A DNA stretch of 64,000 nucleotides, taken from contig CAZLOE010000003.1 in the NCBI GenBank assembly GCA_964561115.1, positions 1 to 64,000 of the forward strand, written 5' to 3'. The stretch is from CAZBSE01 sp964561115. Lineage in GTDB: Bacteria; Actinomycetota; Humimicrobiia; Humimicrobiales; Humimicrobiaceae. The translations under genes were made by a program, and so were the position numbers. Within the stretch, counting starts at the first letter, position 1, and each line of letters starts with the position of its first letter. Below are positions 55,770 through 64,000 of the stretch, one piece after another. The notes under the pieces are model-generated. The model ran no database searches. It saw only the letters and a list, made by a program, of their open reading frames with translations, and had not been told where the DNA came from.

Positions 55770-56989
55770 CTTTCACTTAAAAGTGTTTTCATTTCCTCTA
55801 TAGCCCTGCTTAACTGTAAATCTTCCTCAGAATCCGGTTCCAATTCAACTAATATATCAGGCTCTATTCCTGTCCCCTGTATGGATGTTCCTGACGGCAG
55901 GAAAAATCTTGCTGTGGTAAACTTTATTCCTGAACCATCTGAAAGTTCATAGAGCAGCTGGACCACCCCTTTCCCATGACTTCGTTCTCCGATAAGCAAA
56001 GCTCTATCATTGTCTTTTAATGCACCTGCAACAAGCTCTGAAGCACTTGCTGAAAATTCATTGATCAATACTACTAAAGGTATATCACTGTATTTGCCCC
56101 TACCGGCAGTATATTCATCAGTTACATCTTTATCTTCAGATCTTCCCTTTACAGTGACAATTGTGCCTTCGTCAAGGAAAAGATCAGACACTTCTATGGC
56201 ATCAGTGAGTACTCCGCCTAAGTTATTGCGAAGGTCAAAAATTATCCCCTCAGCACCACCGTCGATCAATTTTTGAATCTCGCTATCGAGCTGCTGTGAA
56301 CCTTCATCCTGAAAGGTATAATACCATATATAGCCTATATCACCTTCCAACTGTCCCGAGGTAAGATTTGGGACATAAAACCTTGCCCTGGTAATAGTCA
56401 ATTCAACAGTATTATCATCCTCGGGTATATAAATCTCCAGATCTACTTTAGTCCCTTCTTCACCTTTTATCATGGCCACTACTTTTTCCAGGGCCATATC
56501 TTTTATCTTTACGCCATTGACTTCAGTTATTATATCCCCTTCCTTAATCCCTGCCCTATAAGCAGGTGTACCTTCCAGGGGCATCACTACCACCACCTGA
56601 CCTTCATCATCAAGAGTGACCACAACCCCTATTCCGCTCATAGTCCCGCTAAAGGACTCCATGATTATTTCATATTCCTCAGCCGTAAAATATTCCGTAT
56701 ATTCATCATCAAGTTCCGAAAGTATACTTTCTATGGCTGCCTTAAGCAGTTCCTCTTTGCTTTTCTCCTCAAGAGCGTTGTCAGTAACAAGATCTATAGT
56801 CTCTTCGAGAGGTTCTGTGCTGAATTCGCTTTCTGCATCCTCAGGGTTATATTTGACAGTACTATCTCCGAATATATTAGATATATACCTTTTAAAAGGC
56901 TCAAAACTGATACCCAGCCATAATCCGGTAGAAAACGTAAAAACTACCACGATTATGCTGACCAGCACTGCAGTAATTATTTTTTTCAT
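55766..56989 (-). CDS. ctpA: C-terminal processing peptidase (S41 family, CtpA/Prc)
   Basis: 407 aa. N-terminal membrane anchor (about 5-28), a helical segment, a PDZ domain (about 110-195, GIGVVVTLDDEGQVVVVMPL, AGIKEGDIITEVNGVKI) and the S41 protease core with catalytic Ser in NEFSASASELVAGALKDNDR and Lys in GERSHGKGVVQ. It likely cleaves wall hydrolases or other envelope proteins; an M23 enzyme is encoded just upstream. Confidence 0.96.
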   Translation of the reverse strand: MKKIITAVLVSIIVVVFTFSTGLWLGISFEPFKRYISNIFGDSTVKYNPEDAESEFSTEPLEETIDLVTDNALEEKSKEELLKAAIESILSELDDEYTEYFTAEEYEIIMESFSGTMSGIGVVVTLDDEGQVVVVMPLEGTPAYRAGIKEGDIITEVNGVKIKDMALEKVVAMIKGEEGTKVDLEIYIPEDDNTVELTITRARFYVPNLTSGQLEGDIGYIWYYTFQDEGSQQLDSEIQKLIDGGAEGIIFDLRNNLGGVLTDAIEVSDLFLDEGTIVTVKGRSEDKDVTDEYTAGRGKYSDIPLVVLINEFSASASELVAGALKDNDRALLIGERSHGKGVVQLLYELSDGSGIKFTTARFFLPSGTSIQGTGIEPDILVELEPDSEEDLQLSRAIEEMKTLLSES

Positions 56990-57026
56990 AAAATTACTAA
57001 CCTATATCTTTATTAAAATTATATAT

Positions 57027-58214
57027 TTACAATCTTGGTAAATAATTTTCCGGGTCCTGTGGTTTACCATTTATCCTGACTTCAAAGTGCAGATGTGGGC
57101 CTGTAGACCATCCAGTTGAGCCGACCAGGCCTATTACCTGACCCCGGTCCACAAACTGCCCCACAGACACTCTTATACTGGAAAGATGGGCATAATAGGT
57201 GGCAAAACCTCCTCCATGATAAAGAATAATATAATAACCATATCCAGTAGAATAGCTAGCCTTTATCACCTCTCCGCCGTCTCCGGCTTTTACCAGCGTA
57301 CCATAAGAGGCCTGTATATCTATACCTGTATGGAATCTTCTTACTCCGAATATAGGATGGATCCTCCAGCCAAAACCGGAGTTTATCCGCCCTGCCACAG
57401 GCCACATAAATTTACCCGAAGGAGCCGTACCATACAGATAGCTTTCAAGGATCCTGGTTACCTCTGCTTCCTGAATCTCAAGCTCTTTTTCCATCTGCAT
57501 AAGGTCTTTTTTATTTGCTGTAGTCGCAGAAAGTAAATTCTTCTTATCAGTATATAGATCATCGATCTCATTGGCCTTCTGTTCGGCCTGTGCAACCAGT
57601 TCCTCTACCCTGCTCTTATGATCCTTCTGTTCCTCTCTCAGATCGGTTACGGATTTTTTCAATCCTATAGTTGCGTATCTTTTTTCTTTTATTAGCTGTA
57701 CATTCTGAGTATCCTGCTGTGCAAAAAGATTCATAAGCTTGAGTTTTGATATGAAATCCAGGAAATCTTCTGCCTTAAGCAGAATCGCCAGTATATTGCC
57801 ATTTCCGTTTTTGTAGATTGAGGCGACCCTGCCGTTCAGTATACATATCTTTTCGTCAAGCTCCCCTTCTATCTTGTTAAGCTCTTCCTCTTTTAAAACC
57901 AGCTGTATGGTCGTTTTATCGACTTCGCTTTTAGCCTCGGAAAGTCTCTGGTTAAGTTCGTCCAGTTCTCCCAGTGCACCCAGAAGCTGCGTTTCTACTT
58001 CATTTACCTCGCTTCTATACTTTTTTTCTGTCTTCTTTACTTCCTTTATTTTTTCCTGGGTTTCTTCTCTTTCCTCCTTTATCTGTTCAAGCTGTTCTTC
58101 AAGAGTCTGGGCATAGATTGATTTTGGTGATGAAGCTAAGAAGGGGCTAAGGCCCGAGATTACTATAGTAATTACTGCAAATATTGCTATGATATTTTTA
58201 CTTTTAATTGTCAT
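57027..58214 (-). CDS. Murein hydrolase with coiled coil and M23 (LytM) domain, EnvC-like
   Basis: 395 aa. Signal peptide or anchor (IIAIFAVITIVISGLSPFLA), a long coiled coil (about 35-255) and a C-terminal M23 peptidase domain. Zinc ligands are present (FHTGID and GPHLHFEV), unlike E. coli EnvC which is degenerate, so it may cut peptidoglycan itself. It lies between ftsX (78 nt) and ctpA; FtsEX controls such coiled-coil hydrolases in many bacteria, so an FtsEX-regulated role is the best inference. Confidence 0.93.
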   Translation of the reverse strand: MTIKSKNIIAIFAVITIVISGLSPFLASSPKSIYAQTLEEQLEQIKEEREETQEKIKEVKKTEKKYRSEVNEVETQLLGALGELDELNQRLSEAKSEVDKTTIQLVLKEEELNKIEGELDEKICILNGRVASIYKNGNGNILAILLKAEDFLDFISKLKLMNLFAQQDTQNVQLIKEKRYATIGLKKSVTDLREEQKDHKSRVEELVAQAEQKANEIDDLYTDKKNLLSATTANKKDLMQMEKELEIQEAEVTRILESYLYGTAPSGKFMWPVAGRINSGFGWRIHPIFGVRRFHTGIDIQASYGTLVKAGDGGEVIKASYSTGYGYYIILYHGGGFATYYAHLSSIRVSVGQFVDRGQVIGLVGSTGWSTGPHLHFEVRINGKPQDPENYLPRL

Positions 58215-58292
58215 CCTAATACATCTTTTTTATTATGCCTATTTTAATACTAATTTATAAAAATTTAAATCATTAAAAGTTTAAACACTTTT

Positions 58293-59204
58293 TTAAACTT
58301 TTACATACCTCCTCAGGGCAATCCCGCTGCTTATGATACCTATAAGGCCGCCCAGGACAATCATCCCTATATACACATATAATTCAACATTACTGCTGCC
58401 TACTATGGCCAGCTCCTTGATCCGCATGGTGTCCGCGATTACTCTTTCGCCTCTGATCAATAAGAAATTCCCCAGAAAATATAGTAAGATAACGGAAATG
58501 ACGCTTCCTGTAAATCCTTCAAAAAAACCTTCAAACAAAAACGGGATCCTTACAAACCAGTTGGTGGCACCTACCAATTTCATGACTTCGATCTCTTTTC
58601 GGCGGGCATATATGGAAATCCTTATGGTATTGAATATCAGTACGATAGTCGCCAGAAGAAGGACTATGATTATAAGAAAGGCTATGCTGCCGATAACAGC
58701 AGTTATAGAAAATAAGGTATTGACATATTCTCTACCGTATATTACATCATTTACACCTGGAATATAATTACCATCCTTGTCATAAAAGCGAAGTGCTACC
58801 TGGTCGATCTTTTCAGGATTGTTTAAAGTTATCTCAAAAGAAGCCGGGAGCGGATTGCCCTGTATTTCTTTTAAGATGTCACTTCCTTCATTTTCCTCCT
58901 TAAATCTTTCAAGCGCCTGCTCTTTGGATATATAGGTCGCTTTTTCGGTCTCGCTCCAGCTTAACACTTCCTGCTCAATATAGTCTTTTAGATCTACTGA
59001 AATATTATCTTCAAGATATACTGCGATTTCTACCTGGCTTTTTATGGACCCTATTATACCCTGTATATCATAGACGATTACAGCAAAGAACCCTACCATA
59101 AACAGAGTAATAGCAACAGTGGTAATAGCTGTAAATCCCATAATAAAATTACGTTTAAAGCTGGTAAAAGTCTCACTGAAAAAATATCTGGTCCTTACCA
59201 TCAA
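58293..59204 (-). CDS. ftsX: Cell-division ABC transporter permease FtsX
   Basis: 303 aa, four membrane helices (about 20-45, 175-205, 227-247, 272-295) with an extracellular loop (about 50-170) that would contact the wall hydrolase. IRISIYARRKEIEVMKLVGATNWFVRIPFLFEGFFEG is the FtsX signature. It overlaps ftsE by 4 nt. Confidence 0.97.
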   Translation of the reverse strand: MMVRTRYFFSETFTSFKRNFIMGFTAITTVAITLFMVGFFAVIVYDIQGIIGSIKSQVEIAVYLEDNISVDLKDYIEQEVLSWSETEKATYISKEQALERFKEENEGSDILKEIQGNPLPASFEITLNNPEKIDQVALRFYDKDGNYIPGVNDVIYGREYVNTLFSITAVIGSIAFLIIIVLLLATIVLIFNTIRISIYARRKEIEVMKLVGATNWFVRIPFLFEGFFEGFTGSVISVILLYFLGNFLLIRGERVIADTMRIKELAIVGSSNVELYVYIGMIVLGGLIGIISSGIALRRYVKV

Positions 59205-59887
59205 TCTCCGTATACCCCTCTCTTCTGATCCCTTATTATTTCTCCCTCTTCCAGCTCCACGACTCTCCTTCTCATGGAATTTACAATATTCCGGTCATGA
59301 GTTGCCATAAGTACCGTAGCACCGATAAGATTTATCCTGGAAAGTATTTTCATGATCCCTTCAGAAGTCTGCGGATCAATATTTCCGGTGGGTTCATCTG
59401 CAAGAAGTATAGGCGGCCTGTTTACAAATGCCCTTGCGATAGAAACTCTCTGCTGTTCCCCTCCTGATAGCTGGTGAGGATATGAATTCAATTTATTGTA
59501 CAGCCCTACCAGTTTTAAGACCTGCGGGACCTGGACTTTTATCTCATAACTCGGCTTTCCTATAACCTCAAGTGCAAATGCTACATTTTCAAGTACCGTT
59601 TTGTTGGGCAGAAGCTTAAAATCCTGGAACACACATCCCACGTTTCTTCTTAGCTGGGGTATTCTATTTGCTTTAAGATTACAGATATTTCTTCCTGCTA
59701 TATATATGCTTCCGCTGCTCTCTTTGATCTCTTTTATAACAAGTTTTATAAAAGTAGATTTACCAGAGCCGCTCGGTCCTACCAAAAAAAGAAATTCACC
59801 TTTTTTGATAGTCAGATTTATATTTTTTAATGCAACAGTTTCATCTTCGTATACTTTACTGACATTTTTAAATTCAATCATATTCAT
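59201..59887 (-). CDS. ftsE: Cell-division ABC transporter ATPase FtsE
   Basis: 228 aa. Walker A GPSGSGKST near residue 37, signature LSGGEQQRVSIARA, Walker B ILLADEPTGNID, D-loop and H-loop (ATHDRNIVN). With FtsX it couples ATP hydrolysis at the divisome to wall cleavage. prfB ends 45 nt upstream; prfB-ftsE-ftsX is a standard Gram-positive order. Confidence 0.98.
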   Translation of the reverse strand: MNMIEFKNVSKVYEDETVALKNINLTIKKGEFLFLVGPSGSGKSTFIKLVIKEIKESSGSIYIAGRNICNLKANRIPQLRRNVGCVFQDFKLLPNKTVLENVAFALEVIGKPSYEIKVQVPQVLKLVGLYNKLNSYPHQLSGGEQQRVSIARAFVNRPPILLADEPTGNIDPQTSEGIMKILSRINLIGATVLMATHDRNIVNSMRRRVVELEEGEIIRDQKRGVYGD

Positions 59888-59932
59888 TTTGAACCGGCTC
59901 TCCAGAACCTGCGAAATTTAATTATGATGAGT

Positions 59933-61037
59933 TTACCCTTTGGATACTTTTTTTTCAAGAAAACCTCTTATCAGTTTATCTATATCACCGTCAAGCACTG
60001 ACTGCACATCTCCAATCTCAATCCCTGTTCTGTGATCCTTGATCAACTGATACGGCTGAAGAACATAACTTCTTATTTGGTTCCCCCACCCTATTTCCTT
60101 CTTTTCTCCTCTGACTTTATTTATTTTCTCTATATTTTTTCTCTGCTCCAGCTCAAAAAGTTTTGACTTTAAGATCTGGATAGCAGTCTGCCTGTTTAGT
60201 ATCTGGGATCTCTCATTCTGGCACTGTATTACAGTATTTGTTGGCATGTGCGTTATTCTGACAGCAGAATCAGTAACATTCACGTGCTGCCCACCGGCAC
60301 TGCTGGACTTAAAAGTCTCTATCTTTAAGTCCTCTTTATTTATCTTTATATCAATATCCTTGTTTAAGAGCGGAATCACATCTACCAGGGTGAATGAAGT
60401 ATGCCTTCTTTTAGATGAATCAAAAGGTGAAATCCTAACCAGTCTATGAATGCCTTTTTCTGATTTTAACAGCCCGTAAGCGTTTTTACCTTTTACGGTG
60501 AAAGTGACATTCTTTATTCCTGCTTCTTCACCTGCCTGATAATCATTAATAATATAAGAGAATTTCCTCTTATCCATCCACCTGGTATACATTCTAAACA
60601 GCATTTCAGCCCAATCCTGGGATTCTGTCCCTCCGGCTCCAGGATGAATAGTGACCACTGCAGGATAAGAATCATAATTACCGCTCAGCAGGACTTTTTC
60701 TTCCAGATCGCTTAATTTATTTTCTATATGGTAAAGATTTTCCACCAGTTCATTTTCCAGAGTTTTATCTTCCTCACTTTCCAGTATTTCTAGAGCCAGC
60801 TTGCAGTTTTCTGCTTTCTCTTCCAGGTTTTTTATACTTTCGATTATCTCGTTAAGATCATTGATCTCCTGGGAGATATTCTGTGCTTCTTCACGGTCGT
60901 CCCAGAAATTTTTTGAAAGGGTCTTATTACGAAGTTTTTCCAGCTTTGCAGCTTTATTATCTGTTTCAAAGACAGTCTTTCAGGAAAATAAGTTTCTTGG
61001 TTATTTTATCGAACTTTGACTTATGACCTTCTATCAT
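59933..61037 (-). CDS. prfB: Peptide chain release factor 2, read through a +1 programmed frameshift
   Basis: Releases peptides at UGA and UAA. Frame 0 starts at ATG 61037 (GGAGG 5 nt upstream) and ends after 23 codons at CTT TGA (60966-60971); a +1 shift there continues ETDNKAAKLEKLRNK and on to the full protein, about 367 aa. The RF2-specific SPF tripeptide (RISPFDSSKRRHTS) and SSAGGQHVN (GGQ) are present. The slip site CTTTGA is at the usual RF2 place. But the AGGGGG-type stimulator is missing and the stop context is TGAA, not TGAC. 28 nt after secA. Confidence 0.95.
60966..60971 (-). promoter_or_regulatory. RF2 programmed frameshift site (CTT TGA)
   Basis: The CTTTGA slip site follows codon 22 of frame 0; ribosomes slip +1 so that TTG or TTT pairs with the Leu tRNA and the protein continues in the +1 frame. 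RF2 abundance normally sets the shift frequency. The Shine-Dalgarno-like stimulator normally three bases upstream is replaced by GAAAGACTGT. Confidence 0.85.
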
Positions 61038-61065
61038 CAAATCCTCCGTATATTTTAATATTATT

Positions 61066-63606
61066 TTATCTGCCGCAGCATTTTTTATATTTTTTTCCGC
61101 TTCCGCAGGGGCAGGGATCATTTCTCCCGATTTTCTTTGAGGTCACAGGTTTTGTCTTTGATGCTATTCCCCCTGTCTTCGAAGGACCGCTTGTAACCAT
61201 ATCTCTTACCTGCTGCCTTTTTTCTGTTTCCTGTTCGCCCCTTGCAATTATTCTGGCATTATATAATAATTTGACCGTATCAAACCTTATCTCCTCAATT
61301 AGCTCCTTAAATAAGCCAAATGCTTCTCTTTTATACTCGACCAGCGGATCTCTCTGACCGATAGCCCTCAACCCTATACCTTCCTTCAGGTAATCCATTT
61401 CCAGAAGATGACCTTTCCACATGCTGTCAATAACATTTAGCATCACTATTTTTTCTAATTTTCTTATAATCGGAGAAGAATAGATTTTCTCTCTTTCCTC
61501 ATAAATCTGGTAAGCCTTCTCCAGCAATTTCTCCTTTAATATACCAGTATTTAGTTTACTCTTCTCTATTTTTTCCTTACCCACAATATCAGATACAGCA
61601 TCCACTGAGAATAAAGAACTGATGAAATTAGACAGTGCTTCCAGATCCCAGTTCTCAGGATAATCTGCAGGATTTATATGTAAATCAACACTCCTGTCCA
61701 CTACATCCCTGATCATATCGAGTGCAGTTTGTTTTAAATCATCTTCTCCCAGGTTCTTTTTCCTTCTGGCATAGATGACTTCTCTTTGTTTATTCATAAC
61801 ATCATCATATTCAAGAACATGCTTCCTTATCCCGAAATTTCTTGCTTCCACCTGTCTCTGGGCATTTTCAATAGACCTGCTTATCATAGGATGCTGAATG
61901 GGTAAATCTTCCGGAAAATTAAATGTTTCCATTATTCCGTATATCCTTTCGGAACCAAAAAGTCTCAGAAGGTCGTCTTCAGTGCTTAAATAAAACTGGC
62001 TTGAACCTATATCTCCCTGCCTGCCGCTTCTTCCCCTCAGTTGATTATCGATCCTCCTGCTCTCATGCCTTTCTGTCCCGAGCACATGAAGGCCTCCGAG
62101 CTCTACGACTCCCTGGCCTAAAACTATATCTGTACCCCTTCCAGCCATATTGGTAGCGATGGTGACTGCTTGCTTTTGTCCGGCCTTGACTATTATCTCT
62201 GCTTCTTTTTCATGGTATTTTGCGTTTAAAACTTCATGGGGTATACCTCTCCTTTTAAGCATCCCGCTCAGTTTTTCAGACTTTTCAATGGATATGGTAC
62301 CCACCAGTACCGGCTGGCCTTTCTCATGTCTTGAAACTATATTCTCTACTACATTATTAAACTTGACCTGCTCGGTCTTATAGATCAAGTCAGGAAGATC
62401 CTTTCTTATCATTGGCTCATTGGTGGGTATGACCACAGTCTCAAGTTTATAAATATGCCTGAATTCCTCTGCTTCTGTTATTGCAGTACCCGTCATTCCC
62501 GCCAGTTTTTTATACATTCTAAAGTAATTTTGAATAGTAATAGTAGCCAGAGTCTGATTTTCGTCCTTCACCTCTACTCTTTCCTTAGCTTCTATAGCCT
62601 GGTGAAGCCCTTCGCTGTATCTCCTTCCCGGCATCAGTCTGCCTGTAAACTCATCCACTATGATTATCTGGCCGTCTTTTAACATATAATCCACATCTCT
62701 TTTAAACAAATGATGCGCTTTAAGAGATTGATTTAAGGCATTTATATATGGAAAATTAGAAGGGCTGTACAGATTCTCTATCCCTAAGATTTTTTCAATC
62801 TTAGCAACACCTTCTTCTGTAATTGCAGCTATCCTTGCTTTCTCATCTATCTCAAAATCTTTATCGATCTCAAGCCTTGGTACCACCTGTGTAAACTTTC
62901 GGTAGATCTCAGTAGTACCGTAAGCAACTCCTGAGATAATAAGAGGCGTTCTTGCCTCATCTATTAGGATACTGTCAACTTCGTCAATAATCGCATAATG
63001 ATGACCGTTCTGCACCATATTTTCTTTTGACATTACCATATTATCCCTTAAGTAATCAAAGCCGAACTCATTATTAGTACCGTGTACCACATCTGACTGG
63101 TACTGTTTCCTTTTTTCCAGAGTAGACATCCCGTGCTGAATAAGACCGACATCAAGACCTAAGAATTTGTAAATTACGCCCATCCATTCACTATCCCTCT
63201 TTGCCAGATAATCATTGACTGTGACCAGGTGAGTACTTTTACCGGTTAAAGAATTCAGATATACTGGAAGCGTCGCGACCAGCGTTTTGCCTTCACCTGT
63301 TTTCATTTCAGCAATTTTACCCTCGAAAAGGACTATACCTCCAAGTATCTGGACATCAAAATGGCGCATATTCAGAGTTCTTTTTGCCACCTCTCTCACA
63401 ACCGCGAAAGACTCCGGTATTAAATCCTCGAGTTTTTGCCCTTTTTCAAACTTCTGCTTAAAATCCAAAGTCTTTGCAGAAAGCTGGCTGTCGCTAAGCG
63501 TGCTTATCTCTTTTTCCAGATTTCCTACGGCACCGATCATTTCATCATATTTCTTTAATCTCTTACCCTCTCCAATTTTTAAGATATTTCCGATTTTCTT
63601 AAACAT
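61066..63606 (-). CDS. secA: Preprotein translocase ATPase SecA
   Basis: 846 aa motor of the Sec export pathway. Walker A is MKTGEGKTL near residue 103, the DEAD-like box is AIIDEVDSILIDEARTP, motif VI AGRGTDIVLG with QLRGRSGRQGD, and the C-terminal SecB/ribosome-binding zinc tail is CPCGSGKKYKKCCG. A linker of about 35 residues separates the helical scaffold from that tail. It follows hpf by 24 nt. Confidence 0.98.
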   Translation of the reverse strand: MFKKIGNILKIGEGKRLKKYDEMIGAVGNLEKEISTLSDSQLSAKTLDFKQKFEKGQKLEDLIPESFAVVREVAKRTLNMRHFDVQILGGIVLFEGKIAEMKTGEGKTLVATLPVYLNSLTGKSTHLVTVNDYLAKRDSEWMGVIYKFLGLDVGLIQHGMSTLEKRKQYQSDVVHGTNNEFGFDYLRDNMVMSKENMVQNGHHYAIIDEVDSILIDEARTPLIISGVAYGTTEIYRKFTQVVPRLEIDKDFEIDEKARIAAITEEGVAKIEKILGIENLYSPSNFPYINALNQSLKAHHLFKRDVDYMLKDGQIIIVDEFTGRLMPGRRYSEGLHQAIEAKERVEVKDENQTLATITIQNYFRMYKKLAGMTGTAITEAEEFRHIYKLETVVIPTNEPMIRKDLPDLIYKTEQVKFNNVVENIVSRHEKGQPVLVGTISIEKSEKLSGMLKRRGIPHEVLNAKYHEKEAEIIVKAGQKQAVTIATNMAGRGTDIVLGQGVVELGGLHVLGTERHESRRIDNQLRGRSGRQGDIGSSQFYLSTEDDLLRLFGSERIYGIMETFNFPEDLPIQHPMISRSIENAQRQVEARNFGIRKHVLEYDDVMNKQREVIYARRKKNLGEDDLKQTALDMIRDVVDRSVDLHINPADYPENWDLEALSNFISSLFSVDAVSDIVGKEKIEKSKLNTGILKEKLLEKAYQIYEEREKIYSSPIIRKLEKIVMLNVIDSMWKGHLLEMDYLKEGIGLRAIGQRDPLVEYKREAFGLFKELIEEIRFDTVKLLYNARIIARGEQETEKRQQVRDMVTSGPSKTGGIASKTKPVTSKKIGRNDPCPCGSGKKYKKCCGR

Positions 63607-63630
63607 TCCCGGTCACTCCCTATACATTTA

Positions 63631-64000
63631 TTATATAGTAGGCTCTATCAAACCATAATTTTTATCTTTTCTGCGATACACCACCGCAGTCCTCCCGGTT
63701 TCCGAATTAACAAAAACAAAAAAATCGTGCCCAAGAAGCTCCATTTCAAGTACTGCCTCCTCTGGTGGTACCGGTTTTAAAGCAAAAGTCTTGGTTTTGA
63801 CTATGGTCTTTCTGTCCTGATCATTCCAGGTCACTGTCTCAGGATCACTGCTTACCGGCCCTCCGGCTTCTTTTAAGCTATCACCCTTTCTGCCCCTGCT
63901 GATTAATTTTTCTCTATATTTTTTGACCTGTCTTTCCAGTTTACCATTGACCCTATCTACAGCTTCAAAAACATCTGTCCCGGAATCAGTGGCCTTAATA
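63631..64000 (-). CDS. hpf: Long-form ribosome hibernation factor HPF, 3' part, cut by window edge
   Basis: Dimerises 70S ribosomes into inactive 100S particles in stationary phase. The frame is open to the right edge; 122 residues are visible. The end of the N-terminal domain (ATDSGTDVFEAVDRVNGKLE, RQVKKYREKLISRG), a linker, and the C-terminal dimerisation domain (AVLEMELLGHDFFVFVNSET, TAVVYRRKDKNYGLIEP) show it is the long form. hpf-secA-prfB is a common Gram-positive order. Confidence 0.93.
   Translation of the reverse strand, partial: IKATDSGTDVFEAVDRVNGKLERQVKKYREKLISRGRKGDSLKEAGGPVSSDPETVTWNDQDRKTIVKTKTFALKPVPPEEAVLEMELLGHDFFVFVNSETGRTAVVYRRKDKNYGLIEPTI

Noticed and set aside
59933..61037. 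prfB as a broken pseudogene because frame 0 stops after 23 codons
   Set aside because: The stop is the CTT-TGA slip site at the normal RF2 position and the +1 frame is intact with SPF and GGQ motifs.

Overview
The window is a 64 kb stretch of an AT-rich bacterial chromosome. Nearly every gene lies on the minus strand. The core gene order (hpf-secA-prfB-ftsE-ftsX-smpB-ssrA, tig-clpP-clpX-valS-folC-ndk, mreBCD-mrdA-rodA, rng-rplU-rpmA-obgE-proB-proA-nadD-lcp-rsfS-leuS-comEA-comEC-holA/rpsT-lepA) is the order I know from Actinobacteria such as Streptomyces. The low GC and the Wood-Ljungdahl genes point to a deep-branching anaerobic actinobacterial or related uncultured lineage. That placement is inference; no rRNA is present.

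Layout, left to right. 1-6.8 kb: acetyl-CoA pathway genes, read right to left: acsV (corrinoid protein reactivase), cooC (nickel-insertion ATPase), acsD, cooS/acsA and the start of acsB, which runs off the left edge. acsC and acsE are not in view. 6.9-14.9 kb: a lipoprotein, lepA, murJ, rpsT (plus strand), holA, comEC, comEA. 15.2-16.0 kb: a small plus-strand pair (DUF2283 and a DJ-1/PfpI protein). 16-25.8 kb: leuS, rsfS, an LCP-like wall protein, yqeK, nadD, proA, proB, obgE. 25.8-28.9 kb: an accessory insertion of two zinc alcohol dehydrogenases and a TauE-type permease. 29-48.3 kb: ribosomal proteins L27 and L21, rng, a two-gene radical-SAM pair, the cell-shape operon, maf, ndk, a zinc-ribbon membrane protein, folC, valS, clpX, clpP and tig. 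48.4-50 kb: seven tRNA genes and a small membrane protein. 50-54.7 kb: rdgB, rph, murI, a CrtI-like oxidoreductase and an alpha/beta hydrolase. 54.7-64 kb: tmRNA, smpB, ctpA, an M23 peptidase, ftsX, ftsE, prfB (programmed frameshift), secA and the 3' part of hpf.

The most unusual content is a family of three short structured elements just downstream of tRNA-Leu, tRNA-Arg and tmRNA. Each ends in an exact copy of the last 21 nt of its own neighbouring RNA gene (T-loop C56 to CCA). Each also carries a segment complementary to that RNA's T-arm, a conserved core of about 70 nt and a CATG hairpin. I do not recognise this family. It could be a miniature element that targets and copies tRNA 3' ends.

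Other notable points: rplU has no canonical start codon and appears to begin at AUU behind a perfect Shine-Dalgarno; prfB has the RF2 shift site without its usual Shine-Dalgarno-like stimulator and with UGAA in place of UGAC; the LCP-family protein appears to have lost its conserved arginines; ComEC lacks the metallo-beta-lactamase domain; and trigger factor carries a repeated IWTPD tail.
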